Source of the DNA: Aestuariivivens sediminis
GTDB taxonomy: Bacteria > Bacteroidota > Bacteroidia > Flavobacteriales > Flavobacteriaceae
Direction: 5' to 3'
DNA length: 64,000 nucleotides
Assembly (NCBI RefSeq): GCF_022662105.1
Contig: NZ_JAKMCP010000009.1
Coordinates: 31,445 to 95,444 of the forward strand
Under the pieces are notes generated by a model. The model was not told the DNA's origin. It did not search any database and saw nothing but the letters and a program-made list of their open reading frames with translations. A program made the position numbers and the translations under genes. Below, piece after piece: positions 17,526-26,148 of this stretch (within the stretch, counting starts at the first letter, position 1; every line of letters starts with the position of its first letter).

Positions 17526-19295
17526 ATGAAAGCAAAAAAAGAACATATTTTCGATTTTCAACTATTTAAGCGCCTGTTCCAATATATCAGGCCTTATAAA
17601 ATGGTCTTTATCGCATTGGTACTCCTGGTTATTCTTTTAGCAGTAGTGAGTGCGGCGACCCCTAAGATAACCGAATATGCCATTGATAATAGTATTGCTA
17701 CGAAGGAAAAGGAGGATTTTTCGTTCTATATTGTCTTGATGCTGGGCGTGTTGTTTTTGCAGACCATATTTCAATTATTATTTATTTACTATGCATCCTG
17801 GTTGGGGCAAAATTTAGTCATGGATGTGCGTGTCAAGCTTTTTGATCATTTGCTTAAGTTTAAAATGAAATATTTTGATAACTCCTCTGTGGGCGTCCTT
17901 ATTACCCGTGCAGTTACAGATATGGAGCGCATCGCGGATATTTTTGGTCAAGGGCTGTTTATGATCATTAGAGATTTACTGACCATGACCGTGGTGTTTA
18001 CTTTTATGCTTTATTCTAATTTAAAGTTGAGTTTAATCGTCTTTATCATGCTACCGGTATTAATCTATGCTACCCGAATTTTTCAAAAATATATGAAAAG
18101 GGCTTTTGAGGAGGTGCGTACCGAAGTGTCCAATTTGAATTCATTTGTCCAGGAACGTTTAACCGGAATGAAAATTCTGCAGTTATTCACCCGAGAAGAT
18201 ATTGAGTACAAAAAATTTAAAGCCATAAATGAACGTCATAAAAAGGGCTGGTTGAAAACCGTTTGGTATAACTCCTTCTTTTTTCCCATTGCAGATTTAG
18301 CGTCTTCAGTTACCATAGGTTTGGTAGCCTGGTATGGTGGATTAAATGTGGTTTTGGACACTAATGTGACACAAGGTGTGCTGATCGCTTTTATTATGTA
18401 TATCCCTATGCTGTTCAGGCCATTACGTCAAATAGCCGATAAATTTAACACCTTGCAAATGGGCATGGTTGCGGCCAATAGGGTGTTTAAGGTATTGGAC
18501 ACCACTTCACAAATTGATGATGCGGGAACCTATGTAGCACAGCACTTTGAAGGTACGATTCGATTTGAAAAGGTGCGATTTAGTTATGTGGAACATGAGG
18601 AAGTCCTTAAAGGGGTTTCTTTTCAAGTAAATGCAGGTGAAACAGTGGCTATTGTTGGTGCTACTGGAGCTGGAAAGTCCACTATTATTAATTTATTGAA
18701 TCGTTTTTATGAAATTCATGATGGTCTTATTACCATCGATGGCATGAATATAAAAGAAGTGACTTTAGCCTCCTTACGCAACCAAATTGCAGTGGTGTTA
18801 CAGGATGTGTTTTTGTTTGCCGACACTATTTTAAATAATATTACCCTTAACCATCCGGAAATTTCAGAAGCTGAAGTCATCGAGGCTGCTAAAGCCATAG
18901 GTGTTCATGAATTCATAAGCAGTTTACCCGGCGGATATCATTATAACGTTAAAGAGCGAGGGGCCATGCTGTCTTCAGGTCAAAGACAGCTCATATCTTT
19001 CCTGAGAGCTTATGTAACGAACCCAAGTATTTTAGTATTGGATGAAGCGACATCCTCCGTTGATTCGTATTCCGAACAGCTCATTCAAAATGCTACTGAC
19101 AAGATTACTAAGGGCAGAACATCCATAATTATTGCCCATCGCTTAGCCACTGTAAAAAAAGCAGACAAAATTTTAGTGATGGAATCGGGAAGGCTTGTTG
19201 AGCAAGGTACTCATAAGGAATTGCTTAAAAAGAAAGACGGGTATTACAAACACCTTTATCAGGTACAATTTCTGCAAAAAGAAGAAGTGTTTTAG
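17526..19295 (+). CDS. ABC exporter, fused permease-ATPase (MsbA/MdlB type)
   Basis: A 589-residue half-transporter. Residues 1-325 hold six membrane helices of the exporter type I fold. The ATPase domain has Walker A GATGAGKS (378-385), signature LSSGQRQ (about 482-488), Walker B ILVLDEATSS (502-511) and the H-loop IIIAHRLAT. It probably works as a homodimer. Exported substrate is unknown; lipids, drugs or peptides are all possible for this class. It begins directly after the truA stop codon. Confidence 0.92.
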   Translation: MKAKKEHIFDFQLFKRLFQYIRPYKMVFIALVLLVILLAVVSAATPKITEYAIDNSIATKEKEDFSFYIVLMLGVLFLQTIFQLLFIYYASWLGQNLVMDVRVKLFDHLLKFKMKYFDNSSVGVLITRAVTDMERIADIFGQGLFMIIRDLLTMTVVFTFMLYSNLKLSLIVFIMLPVLIYATRIFQKYMKRAFEEVRTEVSNLNSFVQERLTGMKILQLFTREDIEYKKFKAINERHKKGWLKTVWYNSFFFPIADLASSVTIGLVAWYGGLNVVLDTNVTQGVLIAFIMYIPMLFRPLRQIADKFNTLQMGMVAANRVFKVLDTTSQIDDAGTYVAQHFEGTIRFEKVRFSYVEHEEVLKGVSFQVNAGETVAIVGATGAGKSTIINLLNRFYEIHDGLITIDGMNIKEVTLASLRNQIAVVLQDVFLFADTILNNITLNHPEISEAEVIEAAKAIGVHEFISSLPGGYHYNVKERGAMLSSGQRQLISFLRAYVTNPSILVLDEATSSVDSYSEQLIQNATDKITKGRTSIIIAHRLATVKKADKILVMESGRLVEQGTHKELLKKKDGYYKHLYQVQFLQKEEVF

Positions 19296-19317
19296 GTCTT
19301 CCTTTACTACCTGTGAA

Positions 19318-20103
19318 TTAAACTAAATCGTTTTTAATAATTTTAATCAATTCATCCGTATTCTCAAAAATTACAAACTCACCATCCTTAAAATAGGATA
19401 TATGGCCTGTTTCTTCACTAACGACCAGGGCCAGAGCATCGGTTTTCTCTGTAACACCAATGGCAGCACGATGACGCAGTCCAAAACGTTGTGGGATTGA
19501 TTTTTCATTATTTACCGGGAGAATTACTCGGGTGGCTTTTACAATATTGTTGCTGACAATAATGGCACCATCGTGCAACGGACTGTTTTTAAAGAAAATA
19601 CTTTCAATAATGGGTTGGGTGATTTTAATATTCATTTCATCACCAGAAGCCAATAAAAAATCAAGGTTGTTGTTACGTTCCAACACGATTAAAGCTCCGG
19701 TTTTAGTCATGGCCATTTTATTACAGGCGGAAACTATAGCTTCGACATCGGTTGTGTCTGTAGCCTCAGTTTTTAAAAATTTGAATTGTTTTATGAATTT
19801 ACCACGTTTTCCAAAGTTAGTAGAACCCACCATGAGCAAAAACTTTCTAATTTCAGGCTGAAAGACTACAATTAAGGCTATAATTCCAACCTTCATAAAA
19901 CCACCAAAAATACCGTTTAACAATTCCATGTTAAGGAAGTCGGTTAATTGCCAGGCGCCATATATGATGATAATACCAATAAATATATTAATAGCAACGG
20001 TACCTTTAACCAATTTATAGAGATAGTAGAGGAGTAGGGCAACCAGTATAACGTCTATAACGTCTACAACCGTAAATTTTAAAAGATCTTTAAAGATATC
20101 CAA
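19318..20103 (-). CDS. cdaA: Diadenylate cyclase CdaA (c-di-AMP synthase)
   Basis: A 261-residue membrane-bound diadenylate cyclase condensing two ATP into c-di-AMP, which controls potassium/osmolyte balance and envelope stress. Three N-terminal hydrophobic helices (about 15-32, 38-55, 68-82) precede the DAC domain with the catalytic PLHDGAIIV (DGA 178-180) and RHRAAIG (210-216). The start is TTG 20103, since no in-frame ATG precedes and LVKGTVAINIFIG (31-43) sits at the expected distance. The regulator gene cdaR and glmM, its usual partners in Firmicutes, are absent here. Last gene of the folP operon. Confidence 0.94.
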   Translation of the reverse strand: MDIFKDLLKFTVVDVIDVILVALLLYYLYKLVKGTVAINIFIGIIIIYGAWQLTDFLNMELLNGIFGGFMKVGIIALIVVFQPEIRKFLLMVGSTNFGKRGKFIKQFKFLKTEATDTTDVEAIVSACNKMAMTKTGALIVLERNNNLDFLLASGDEMNIKITQPIIESIFFKNSPLHDGAIIVSNNIVKATRVILPVNNEKSIPQRFGLRHRAAIGVTEKTDALALVVSEETGHISYFKDGEFVIFENTDELIKIIKNDLV

Positions 20104-20138
20104 AGGTTGGTGATTTTGGTAAATTTAGTAAAATATGG

Positions 20139-20822
20139 TTAATTAAGAATGTATTCCGTATTTGATATTACAACATTTTCCATTTCAATATTTGATAACA
20201 CAGATTTTATAGTTACATAATCTTGAAAACTCATTTTATTATCGAAGCTCAGAATAATTTTTGTGTATTTATTGTCCTGAGGCCAAAGCGATGTCATGTC
20301 ATTTTTCAAATTTTCAATAGTTGACCATTTAAAGGCCAAGGTATCAAAAAAGCATGTTATTTGGATTTGTGATAATGAACCGACACGGATATGGATGACA
20401 TGGGATCTTTCGGCTTCGTTCAAAAAGACTTGATCGGACACCTCATCTTCAAATTTTGTGTTAGTAAACTCCAGGAAACCCAAATTGTTTCTACTGGTAT
20501 CATGACAAGTAAAATAATTTTTAGCATTCGGGTTATGGTGCCCTGCCTGTTGTTTTTTATCCTGCACAAATTTGATATGGGGGATAACTTGTTTTAAGGT
20601 TAAACGCTTATCGACATTAACCAGCCAGTTGGTAGTGCTAATACTATTTTTTCTGTTGAGTCTCACACTGTCTATTTGGGTTTCATCATAAAATAAATAT
20701 ACAGCGGACACCTCCCTGATTTGATTTATTTTAGAATGATCAATTTCAGCTAACTGAATGATTGTTTTGTTATTGCAGGAAAGGATTAATAGCGTCCAAG
20801 CCAATAGCAACGTATATTTCAT
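20139..20822 (-). CDS. Uncharacterised lipoprotein, possibly ExbD-like
   Basis: A 227-residue protein of unknown function. The signal MKYTLLLAWTLLILSCNN has a lipobox with Cys16. The body is soluble and mixed. The last 45 residues (KIILSFDNKMSFQDYVTIKSVL) resemble in pattern the periplasmic ExbD/TolR fold, a strand followed by a helix and a final strand, but I cannot confirm this without a profile search. It is wedged between folP (5 bp) and cdaA (35 bp) on one strand, so it is translated from the same message. The position suggests a conserved partner of folP/cdaA in flavobacteria. Confidence 0.7.
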   Translation of the reverse strand: MKYTLLLAWTLLILSCNNKTIIQLAEIDHSKINQIREVSAVYLFYDETQIDSVRLNRKNSISTTNWLVNVDKRLTLKQVIPHIKFVQDKKQQAGHHNPNAKNYFTCHDTSRNNLGFLEFTNTKFEDEVSDQVFLNEAERSHVIHIRVGSLSQIQITCFFDTLAFKWSTIENLKNDMTSLWPQDNKYTKIILSFDNKMSFQDYVTIKSVLSNIEMENVVISNTEYILN

Positions 20823-20827
20823 AACTT

Positions 20828-21658
20828 CTAACTTCTAACTTTTAACTGTTGGACTAAGGTCATACACTCCATGGCCTCCTTGACGTCATGAACACGCAAA
20901 ATTGAAGCTCCTTTTAGTAAGGCTATGGTATTTAAAACGATGGTACCGTTTAATGCTTCCTGCGCTGAGGTTTTTAAAGTTTTATAAATCATAGATTTTC
21001 TGGATAACCCGACTACTATCGGTTTTTCAATGAGCTGAAATAATTCCAATTGGTTTAACAACTGAAAATTCTGCTCTGATGTTTTGGCAAAACCAAATCC
21101 GGGATCAACCAACACATCAATAATACCTAACGCTTTTGCAGCAGCAATGCGTTCAGAGAAATAGAATAAAATGTCCTTCACTAAATGGTCGTAATGCGTA
21201 TGCTGTTTCATAGTCTGGGGGGTACCACGCATGTGCATCATGATGTAAGGGACCTTTAAATCGGCAATGGTAGGCAACATGTTGTCGTCCAACTTTCCCG
21301 CAGAAATATCATTTATCAAAACAGCCCCGGCTTCAATGCACTGCCTGGCAATTTGACTTCGAAATGTATCCACAGAAAGTAATATTTCCGGAAAACGTTT
21401 TAAAATGGAAGTAATAACAGGTAGAAGGCGTTTTTGTTCTTCACCTTCAGTCACGACATCGGCATTTGGTCGGGAGCTATATGCACCAACATCAATAAAA
21501 GTGGCCCCTTCATGAAGCATTTTTTCAACCTGATTTAAAATGGCTGTGTCACTGTTGTAAGTTCCACCATCGTAAAATGAATCTGGAGTGACATTTAAAA
21601 TTCCCATTATTTTAGGAATTGATAAATCGATGAGCTGGCCTTTACAGTTTATAGTCAT
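20828..21658 (-). CDS. folP: Dihydropteroate synthase
   Basis: A 276-residue TIM-barrel enzyme joining para-aminobenzoate to dihydropterin pyrophosphate in folate synthesis, and the target of sulfonamides. Motifs: IMGILNVTPDSFYDGG (about 17-32), DVGAYSSRP, NDISAG, MHMRGTPQTM, VDPGFGFAKT and the C-terminal VGLSRKSMI plus RVHDVKEA. First gene of folP-lipoprotein-cdaA; divergent from the DUF1599 gene. Confidence 0.95.
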   Translation of the reverse strand: MTINCKGQLIDLSIPKIMGILNVTPDSFYDGGTYNSDTAILNQVEKMLHEGATFIDVGAYSSRPNADVVTEGEEQKRLLPVITSILKRFPEILLSVDTFRSQIARQCIEAGAVLINDISAGKLDDNMLPTIADLKVPYIMMHMRGTPQTMKQHTHYDHLVKDILFYFSERIAAAKALGIIDVLVDPGFGFAKTSEQNFQLLNQLELFQLIEKPIVVGLSRKSMIYKTLKTSAQEALNGTIVLNTIALLKGASILRVHDVKEAMECMTLVQQLKVRS

Positions 21659-21848
21659 GTTTTATGTTTTAATCACGAATACACAAATTGTCTGGTAAAA
21701 ATATAACACTTTAGTGGTATAACAGACTTTTAAAACAATTATTGGTGCATTCAATATGCTGTTTGTATAAGTAACTTGAAAGTTTATAAATGAAACTTTG
21801 AACTTTCTAATAATTTATGCGAAATTTACCCCAAATTGATTTTTATTT

Positions 21849-22388
21849 ATGCAAGACACCTTAAAACAATATGATGCGGTCATAGAGACCTGTAAAAATC
21901 TATTTGTAAAAAAAATGGGGGATTACGGCAGTGCATGGCGGATTTTACGTTTACCGTCATTGACGGACCAAATATTTATAAAAGCCCAACGCATACGCAG
22001 TTTACAACAAAATGAAGTGCGAAAGGTAGATGAAGGTGAGGAAAGTGAATTTATAGGTATTATTAATTACTGTATAATGGCTTTAATTCAGTTAGAAAAA
22101 GGAATAGCCGAACATCCTGATTTAAGCACCAAAGAAGCTGCCGAGTTGTATGATAAGCAAATTGCTATTACCAAAACATTAATGGAAGATAAAAACCATG
22201 ATTATGGTGAAGCCTGGCGAGATATGCGGGTTAGCAGTTTAACCGATTTGATCTTGCAAAAGGTTTTGCGCGTTAAACAAATTGAAAATAATAAAGGTAA
22301 AACAGTGGTTAGTGAAGGCATAGATGCCAATTATCAGGATATGATCAATTATGCCGTTTTTGCTTTAATACATTTAAATGAAGAATAG
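21849..22388 (+). CDS. DUF1599 protein with an internal duplication
   Basis: A 179-residue protein of the DUF1599 family (also called nucleotide modification-associated domain 1, as I recall). It consists of two similar halves: KKMGDYGSAWRILRLPSLTD (about 21-40) recurs as KNHDYGEAWRDMRVSSLTD (about 117-135), each followed by a helix with QxxR and then by IINYCIMALIQLE or MINYAVFALIHLN. All-helical and cytosolic; function not established. Divergent from folP and followed by the BT_3928-type gene, an arrangement I recall as common in Bacteroidota. Confidence 0.85.
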   Translation: MQDTLKQYDAVIETCKNLFVKKMGDYGSAWRILRLPSLTDQIFIKAQRIRSLQQNEVRKVDEGEESEFIGIINYCIMALIQLEKGIAEHPDLSTKEAAELYDKQIAITKTLMEDKNHDYGEAWRDMRVSSLTDLILQKVLRVKQIENNKGKTVVSEGIDANYQDMINYAVFALIHLNEE

Positions 22389-22455
22389 AAATGGGCATTC
22401 CTTTAAGGACAGCACTCACGTCTTTATTAAACACCATGTTTCAATTAAAATGATA

Positions 22456-22469
22456 CCTGCTTTGGCAGG
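22456..22469. repeat. Short palindrome (CCTGC-TTTG-GCAGG) before the BT_3928-type gene
   Basis: A perfect 5-bp inverted repeat, 12 bp upstream of ATG 22482. A similar but imperfect element occurs before pyrF (44581-44594), both followed by an ACAAAAA-type tract. It looks like a dispersed intergenic repeat rather than a gene-specific operator. Confidence 0.45.
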
Positions 22470-22481
22470 ACAAAAAGAATT

Positions 22482-23576
22482 ATGAAGATATTAGTATTGA
22501 TTTCTCGAATATTTGTAGGGGTTTTATTTATCATTTCCGGATTAATAAAACTGAATGATCCCCTGGGATTTTCTTATAAATTGCAGGAGTATTTTAGTGT
22601 AGACGTTTTAAATATGCCTTTTTTAGAACCTTATGCTTTGGGAATTTCTGTATTTGTGGTTGTTTTCGAGGTGATTTTAGGGGTCTTTCTGTTAATTGGC
22701 TACAAACCAAAATTTACGATATGGAGTTTATTGGCAATGATCGTATTCTTTACCTTTTTAACCTTTTATTCGGCGTATTTTGATAAGGTAAAAGATTGTG
22801 GTTGTTTTGGCGATGCTTTAAAATTGACCCCCTGGGAAAGTTTTACTAAAGACCTCGTTTTATTACTTTTAATTTTAGTCTTATTTTTTGGAAGGAAATA
22901 CGTAAAACCAATATTTAAGACGTTAACGCTATCGGTTGTAGCTTTATTAAGCTTTATTTTTTGTTTATGGTTTGGATATCATGTTTTAATGCATTTACCA
23001 ACTATAGATTTTAGAGCATATAAAATAGGGAATAACATAAAAGAAGGCATGGACACTCCTGAAGATGCTCCAAAACCGGTATTGGAGTACACGTGGACGT
23101 TCAGGGTTAATGGTAAAGAACAGGTTATTGTTACTGATGGATCTTATCCATCCATTGAGGGAGAATTTGTAGGAGTGGATACCAAGGTTATCAAGGAAGG
23201 GTATATGCCTCCCATTGTTGATTTTTCTATTGAAAGTGAAGACGAGGATTTAACCGATACGTTTTTAAATGAGGAACATTTAATACTTGTCATATCATAC
23301 AGTCTTGAGACCATTGAAAGTGGCGGTGTCGTGAAACTTAAAGCCTTACAGGAGAGGGCTCTTAATAATGGGTATAATATCATTGGTTTAACCGCTTCCG
23401 GTCCTGAAACTAAAAAGATTATAAGTGATGCTTATGATATTGATTTTGAATGGTATTTGTGCGATGAAAAGGCTTTAAAAACGGTAGTTCGATCAAATCC
23501 TGGAGTTTTGAAGTTGCATAAAGGGACGATCAAACAAAAAGTACATTGGAATGATATTGAAGATTTGGATTTTTAA
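22482..23576 (+). CDS. BT_3928 family membrane protein (DoxX-like N-terminus)
   Basis: A 364-residue protein. The first 170 residues are a DoxX/MauE-like membrane domain with four or five helices, including FIISGLIKLNDPLGFSYKLQ (17-36) and the conserved cysteine motif KDCGCFGD (about 104-111). The remaining part is a soluble domain with a thioredoxin-like pattern but no CXXC (LILVISYSLETI, later GVLKLHKG). In Bacteroidota the family is conserved and is thought to act in disulfide or electron transfer at the membrane (inference from MauE/DoxX kinship). Confidence 0.82.
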   Translation: MKILVLISRIFVGVLFIISGLIKLNDPLGFSYKLQEYFSVDVLNMPFLEPYALGISVFVVVFEVILGVFLLIGYKPKFTIWSLLAMIVFFTFLTFYSAYFDKVKDCGCFGDALKLTPWESFTKDLVLLLLILVLFFGRKYVKPIFKTLTLSVVALLSFIFCLWFGYHVLMHLPTIDFRAYKIGNNIKEGMDTPEDAPKPVLEYTWTFRVNGKEQVIVTDGSYPSIEGEFVGVDTKVIKEGYMPPIVDFSIESEDEDLTDTFLNEEHLILVISYSLETIESGGVVKLKALQERALNNGYNIIGLTASGPETKKIISDAYDIDFEWYLCDEKALKTVVRSNPGVLKLHKGTIKQKVHWNDIEDLDF

Positions 23577-23582
23577 CATTTT

Positions 23583-24677
23583 ATAACGCGTCCTATACAA
23601 CTGCTAAACTATTTTTTAAATAAAATTACTTACGCGATACTCACTTTGTTTGGAGTGATAACGGTTATATTTTTTTTATTTAATGTTCTTCCAGGTGACC
23701 CGGCACAAATGATGATGGGGCAAAATGACGACAGTGAACAATTAACTTTGGTAAGACAAAAATATGGATTTGATCAACCGGTAAGTATACAGTATTTATA
23801 CTATCTAAACGATTTATCCCCTTTATCCTTGCATTCTCAAAGGCCAGAAGATTATACCTTTTTAAGGGATGGTAAATATCGTGCCCTGGTATTGTTTTCT
23901 TTTGGGAACATTAATGCCGTTTTAAAAACACCCTATTTGCGTGAATCCTTTACCAAACAGGGTAAAAAAGTCACAAAAGTGTTAGCTGAAACCTTGCCCA
24001 ATACTGTTATTTTGGCCATATCGGCCATTATCATTGCTATAGTTATCGGACTTCTTTTAGGAATAATTTCGGCCTTGTTTAAAGATCAATGGTTGGATAA
24101 ATCCATACAGGTGTTGAGCACAATGGGTATGAGTGTACCTTCATTTTTTAGTGCGATACTATTTGCGTGGGTATTCGGGTTTGTGCTCCATGAGTATACC
24201 CATTTAGAAATGACAGGGAGCTTATATGAATTGGATGACTTTGGAGAAGCCATGCATATTAAATGGAAAAACATCCTATTACCATCGGTGGTATTAGGTA
24301 TTCGTCCTTTGGCGGTGGTTGTTCAATTGATGAGAAATTCTTTGTTAGAAGTCTTAAGTCAAGACTATATCCGAACCGCACGTGCGAAAGGGCTAAGTGA
24401 ATTTCAAATCATAAAAAGGCATGCGGTAAAAAATGCTTTGAATCCTGTTGTTACGGCCATTTCGGGATGGTTTGCATCCATGTTGGCAGGGGCAGTCTTT
24501 GTGGAGTATATTTTTGGTTGGAATGGTTTGGGTAAGGAGATCGTAAATGCCCTTAATACTTTGGATCTACCCGTAATTATGGGAGCGGTCCTGGTCGTTG
24601 CCACGGTATTTGTAATGATTAATATTTTAGTCGACTTAATTTATGTATGGTTAGATCCCAAAGTAAAATTACAATAA
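23583..24677 (+). CDS. ABC transporter permease, DppB/OppB type, non-ATG start
   Basis: A binding-protein-dependent transport permease with the usual early NVLPGDPAQMMMG loop, TLPNTVILAISAI for the second helix, and the EAA-like loop DYIRTARAKGLSEFQI that docks on the ATPase. The reading frame opens after the stop at 23574-23576 and has no ATG, GTG or TTG before TTG 23646, which would cut the first helix (LLNYFLNKITYAILTLFGVITVIFF). The true start is probably ATA 23583 or CTG 23601, given as the outer limit here; TTG 23646 is the conservative one (343 residues). No partner permease, ATPase or binding protein lies nearby. Confidence 0.8.
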   Translation: MTRPIQLLNYFLNKITYAILTLFGVITVIFFLFNVLPGDPAQMMMGQNDDSEQLTLVRQKYGFDQPVSIQYLYYLNDLSPLSLHSQRPEDYTFLRDGKYRALVLFSFGNINAVLKTPYLRESFTKQGKKVTKVLAETLPNTVILAISAIIIAIVIGLLLGIISALFKDQWLDKSIQVLSTMGMSVPSFFSAILFAWVFGFVLHEYTHLEMTGSLYELDDFGEAMHIKWKNILLPSVVLGIRPLAVVVQLMRNSLLEVLSQDYIRTARAKGLSEFQIIKRHAVKNALNPVVTAISGWFASMLAGAVFVEYIFGWNGLGKEIVNALNTLDLPVIMGAVLVVATVFVMINILVDLIYVWLDPKVKLQ

Positions 24678-24679
24678 AT

Positions 24680-25171
24680 ATGAAGAAAAAAACCTCCCTA
24701 TTATTACTGTTAATCTGTTTTTATAGTTGTGATTTTGTAAACAAGAAAAAGTTTAATAAAGCAACTCTGGAGGACACATTTACGACTTTAGATGGTGGAA
24801 CAAGAGATTTAGAAGCCATTTTACAGCCCCATAAAGGGAAAACCATTTTAATCGATATTTGGGCATCGTGGTGTAAGGACTGTTTAGTTGGGTTACCCCT
24901 GGTAAAAGATCTGCAATCCCGTTATAAAGATGTGGTCTACATCTTTTTGTCACTGGACCGAAGTGAAGAGGCCTGGAAAAAAGGGATTGAAAGGCATGGA
25001 GTGCAAGGGGAACATTACTTTATGTTTAAAGGGAAACAGGGACCTTTTGCCGATTTTGTAAAAATCGATTGGATTCCGAGATATATGGTAATAAATAAAG
25101 CGGGAAAAATAGAAATATTTAAAGCCATAAAAGCCGATGACAATAAGTTGTTAAAGGCGTTAAAAAAATAG
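24680..25171 (+). CDS. Thioredoxin-like lipoprotein (TlpA family)
   Basis: A 163-residue periplasm-facing lipoprotein. The signal MKKKTSLLLLLICFYSC is a lipobox with Cys17. The redox centre is WASWCKDC (Cys65, Cys68) in a thioredoxin fold, with the cis-Pro segment WIPRYMVIN later. The CXXC spacing residues KD differ from classic CGPC, suggesting a reductase for periplasmic disulfides or cytochrome maturation. ATG 24680 lies 2 bp after the permease stop codon, so the two are co-translated; the longer frame from 24647 overlaps the permease and is not used. Confidence 0.88.
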   Translation: MKKKTSLLLLLICFYSCDFVNKKKFNKATLEDTFTTLDGGTRDLEAILQPHKGKTILIDIWASWCKDCLVGLPLVKDLQSRYKDVVYIFLSLDRSEEAWKKGIERHGVQGEHYFMFKGKQGPFADFVKIDWIPRYMVINKAGKIEIFKAIKADDNKLLKALKK

Positions 25172-25238
25172 TATTTTTGACAAATCATCATTAGATATAA
25201 TAAAATAACCTTTACGCAAAGAGTCTAAGTTCATTATT

Positions 25239-25988
25239 ATGAGAAAACAAATTGTTGCAGGAAACTGGAAAATGAATAACGATTTAGTTCAAACTGAAGC
25301 GTTGTTGATCAATTTAAAAAAACAAATACAAACGTCGAGTGCAGAAGTAATGGTAGCTCCAGCCTTTACCAATCTATACCATGCTTTTGAGTCTTTAAAA
25401 GGATTAAATATTGAAGTCATTGCACAGAACATGCATTATGCAGAAAATGGAGCATTCACTGGTGAAATAAGTGCGGGGATGTTAAAAAGTATTGGAGTGA
25501 ATACGGTTATTTTGGGTCATAGTGAACGACGCGAGTATTTTAATGAAACGGATGAGGCGCTTGCCAAAAAAGTAGATACCGCATTAGACCACGATATGCG
25601 CATTATTTTTTGTTTTGGTGAAGAGTTGGCCGATAGGAAATCGGGAAATGAGGAAATGGTTGTGGCAAGTCAAATAAAAAATGCCCTATTCCACTTGCCG
25701 GGATGGAAATTTAAGGATATTATTCTCGCCTATGAACCTGTTTGGGCCATTGGTACCGGGGAAACTGCAACTCCTGAACAAGCACAGGACATGCATGCAT
25801 TTATAAGAAAAACCTTGGCCAATCAGTTTGGATATGATATTGCCAATAGAGTTTCCATACTCTATGGTGGTAGTTGTAAACCAAGCAATGCTAAGGAACT
25901 TTTTACCAAACCGGATGTCGATGGCGGTTTAATAGGAGGTGCTTCATTAAATGCCGAAGATTTTTTTGCTATCGTCAATGCCTTTTAA
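25239..25988 (+). CDS. tpiA: Triosephosphate isomerase
   Basis: A 249-residue glycolytic TIM-barrel enzyme interconverting dihydroxyacetone phosphate and glyceraldehyde 3-phosphate. Signatures: AGNWKMN (7-13) with the catalytic Lys, the catalytic His in LGHSERREYF, the catalytic Glu in AYEPVWAIGTG, the flexible loop immediately after, and the phosphate-binding YGGSCKPSN and GGLIGGASL. Full length. Confidence 0.97.
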   Translation: MRKQIVAGNWKMNNDLVQTEALLINLKKQIQTSSAEVMVAPAFTNLYHAFESLKGLNIEVIAQNMHYAENGAFTGEISAGMLKSIGVNTVILGHSERREYFNETDEALAKKVDTALDHDMRIIFCFGEELADRKSGNEEMVVASQIKNALFHLPGWKFKDIILAYEPVWAIGTGETATPEQAQDMHAFIRKTLANQFGYDIANRVSILYGGSCKPSNAKELFTKPDVDGGLIGGASLNAEDFFAIVNAF

Positions 25989-26148
25989 ATTTTAAGAGGC
26001 TAAGGGTAGTCAGGCCCACACCGTCTCCGCGTTCATCAGTTCATTCCAATATTCTCCTAACAGGAGTAAATGGTACTGGATTCAGGTCAAATGATTTGTC
26101 TCTGCCTGTATTTGATTACCATTCCATAAGAGCGAAAAATTGTTAGAA

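Noticed and set aside
24647..24679. Longer N-terminus for the thioredoxin-like lipoprotein
   Set aside because: These codons overlap the end of the permease gene and would bury the lipoprotein signal; ATG 24680 gives a standard signal peptide.
26054..26066. CTCCT-AAC-AGGAG palindrome before prmA
   Set aside because: Only a 5-bp stem with a 3-nt loop and no T-run; too weak for a terminator and no repeat elsewhere in the window supports an operator.
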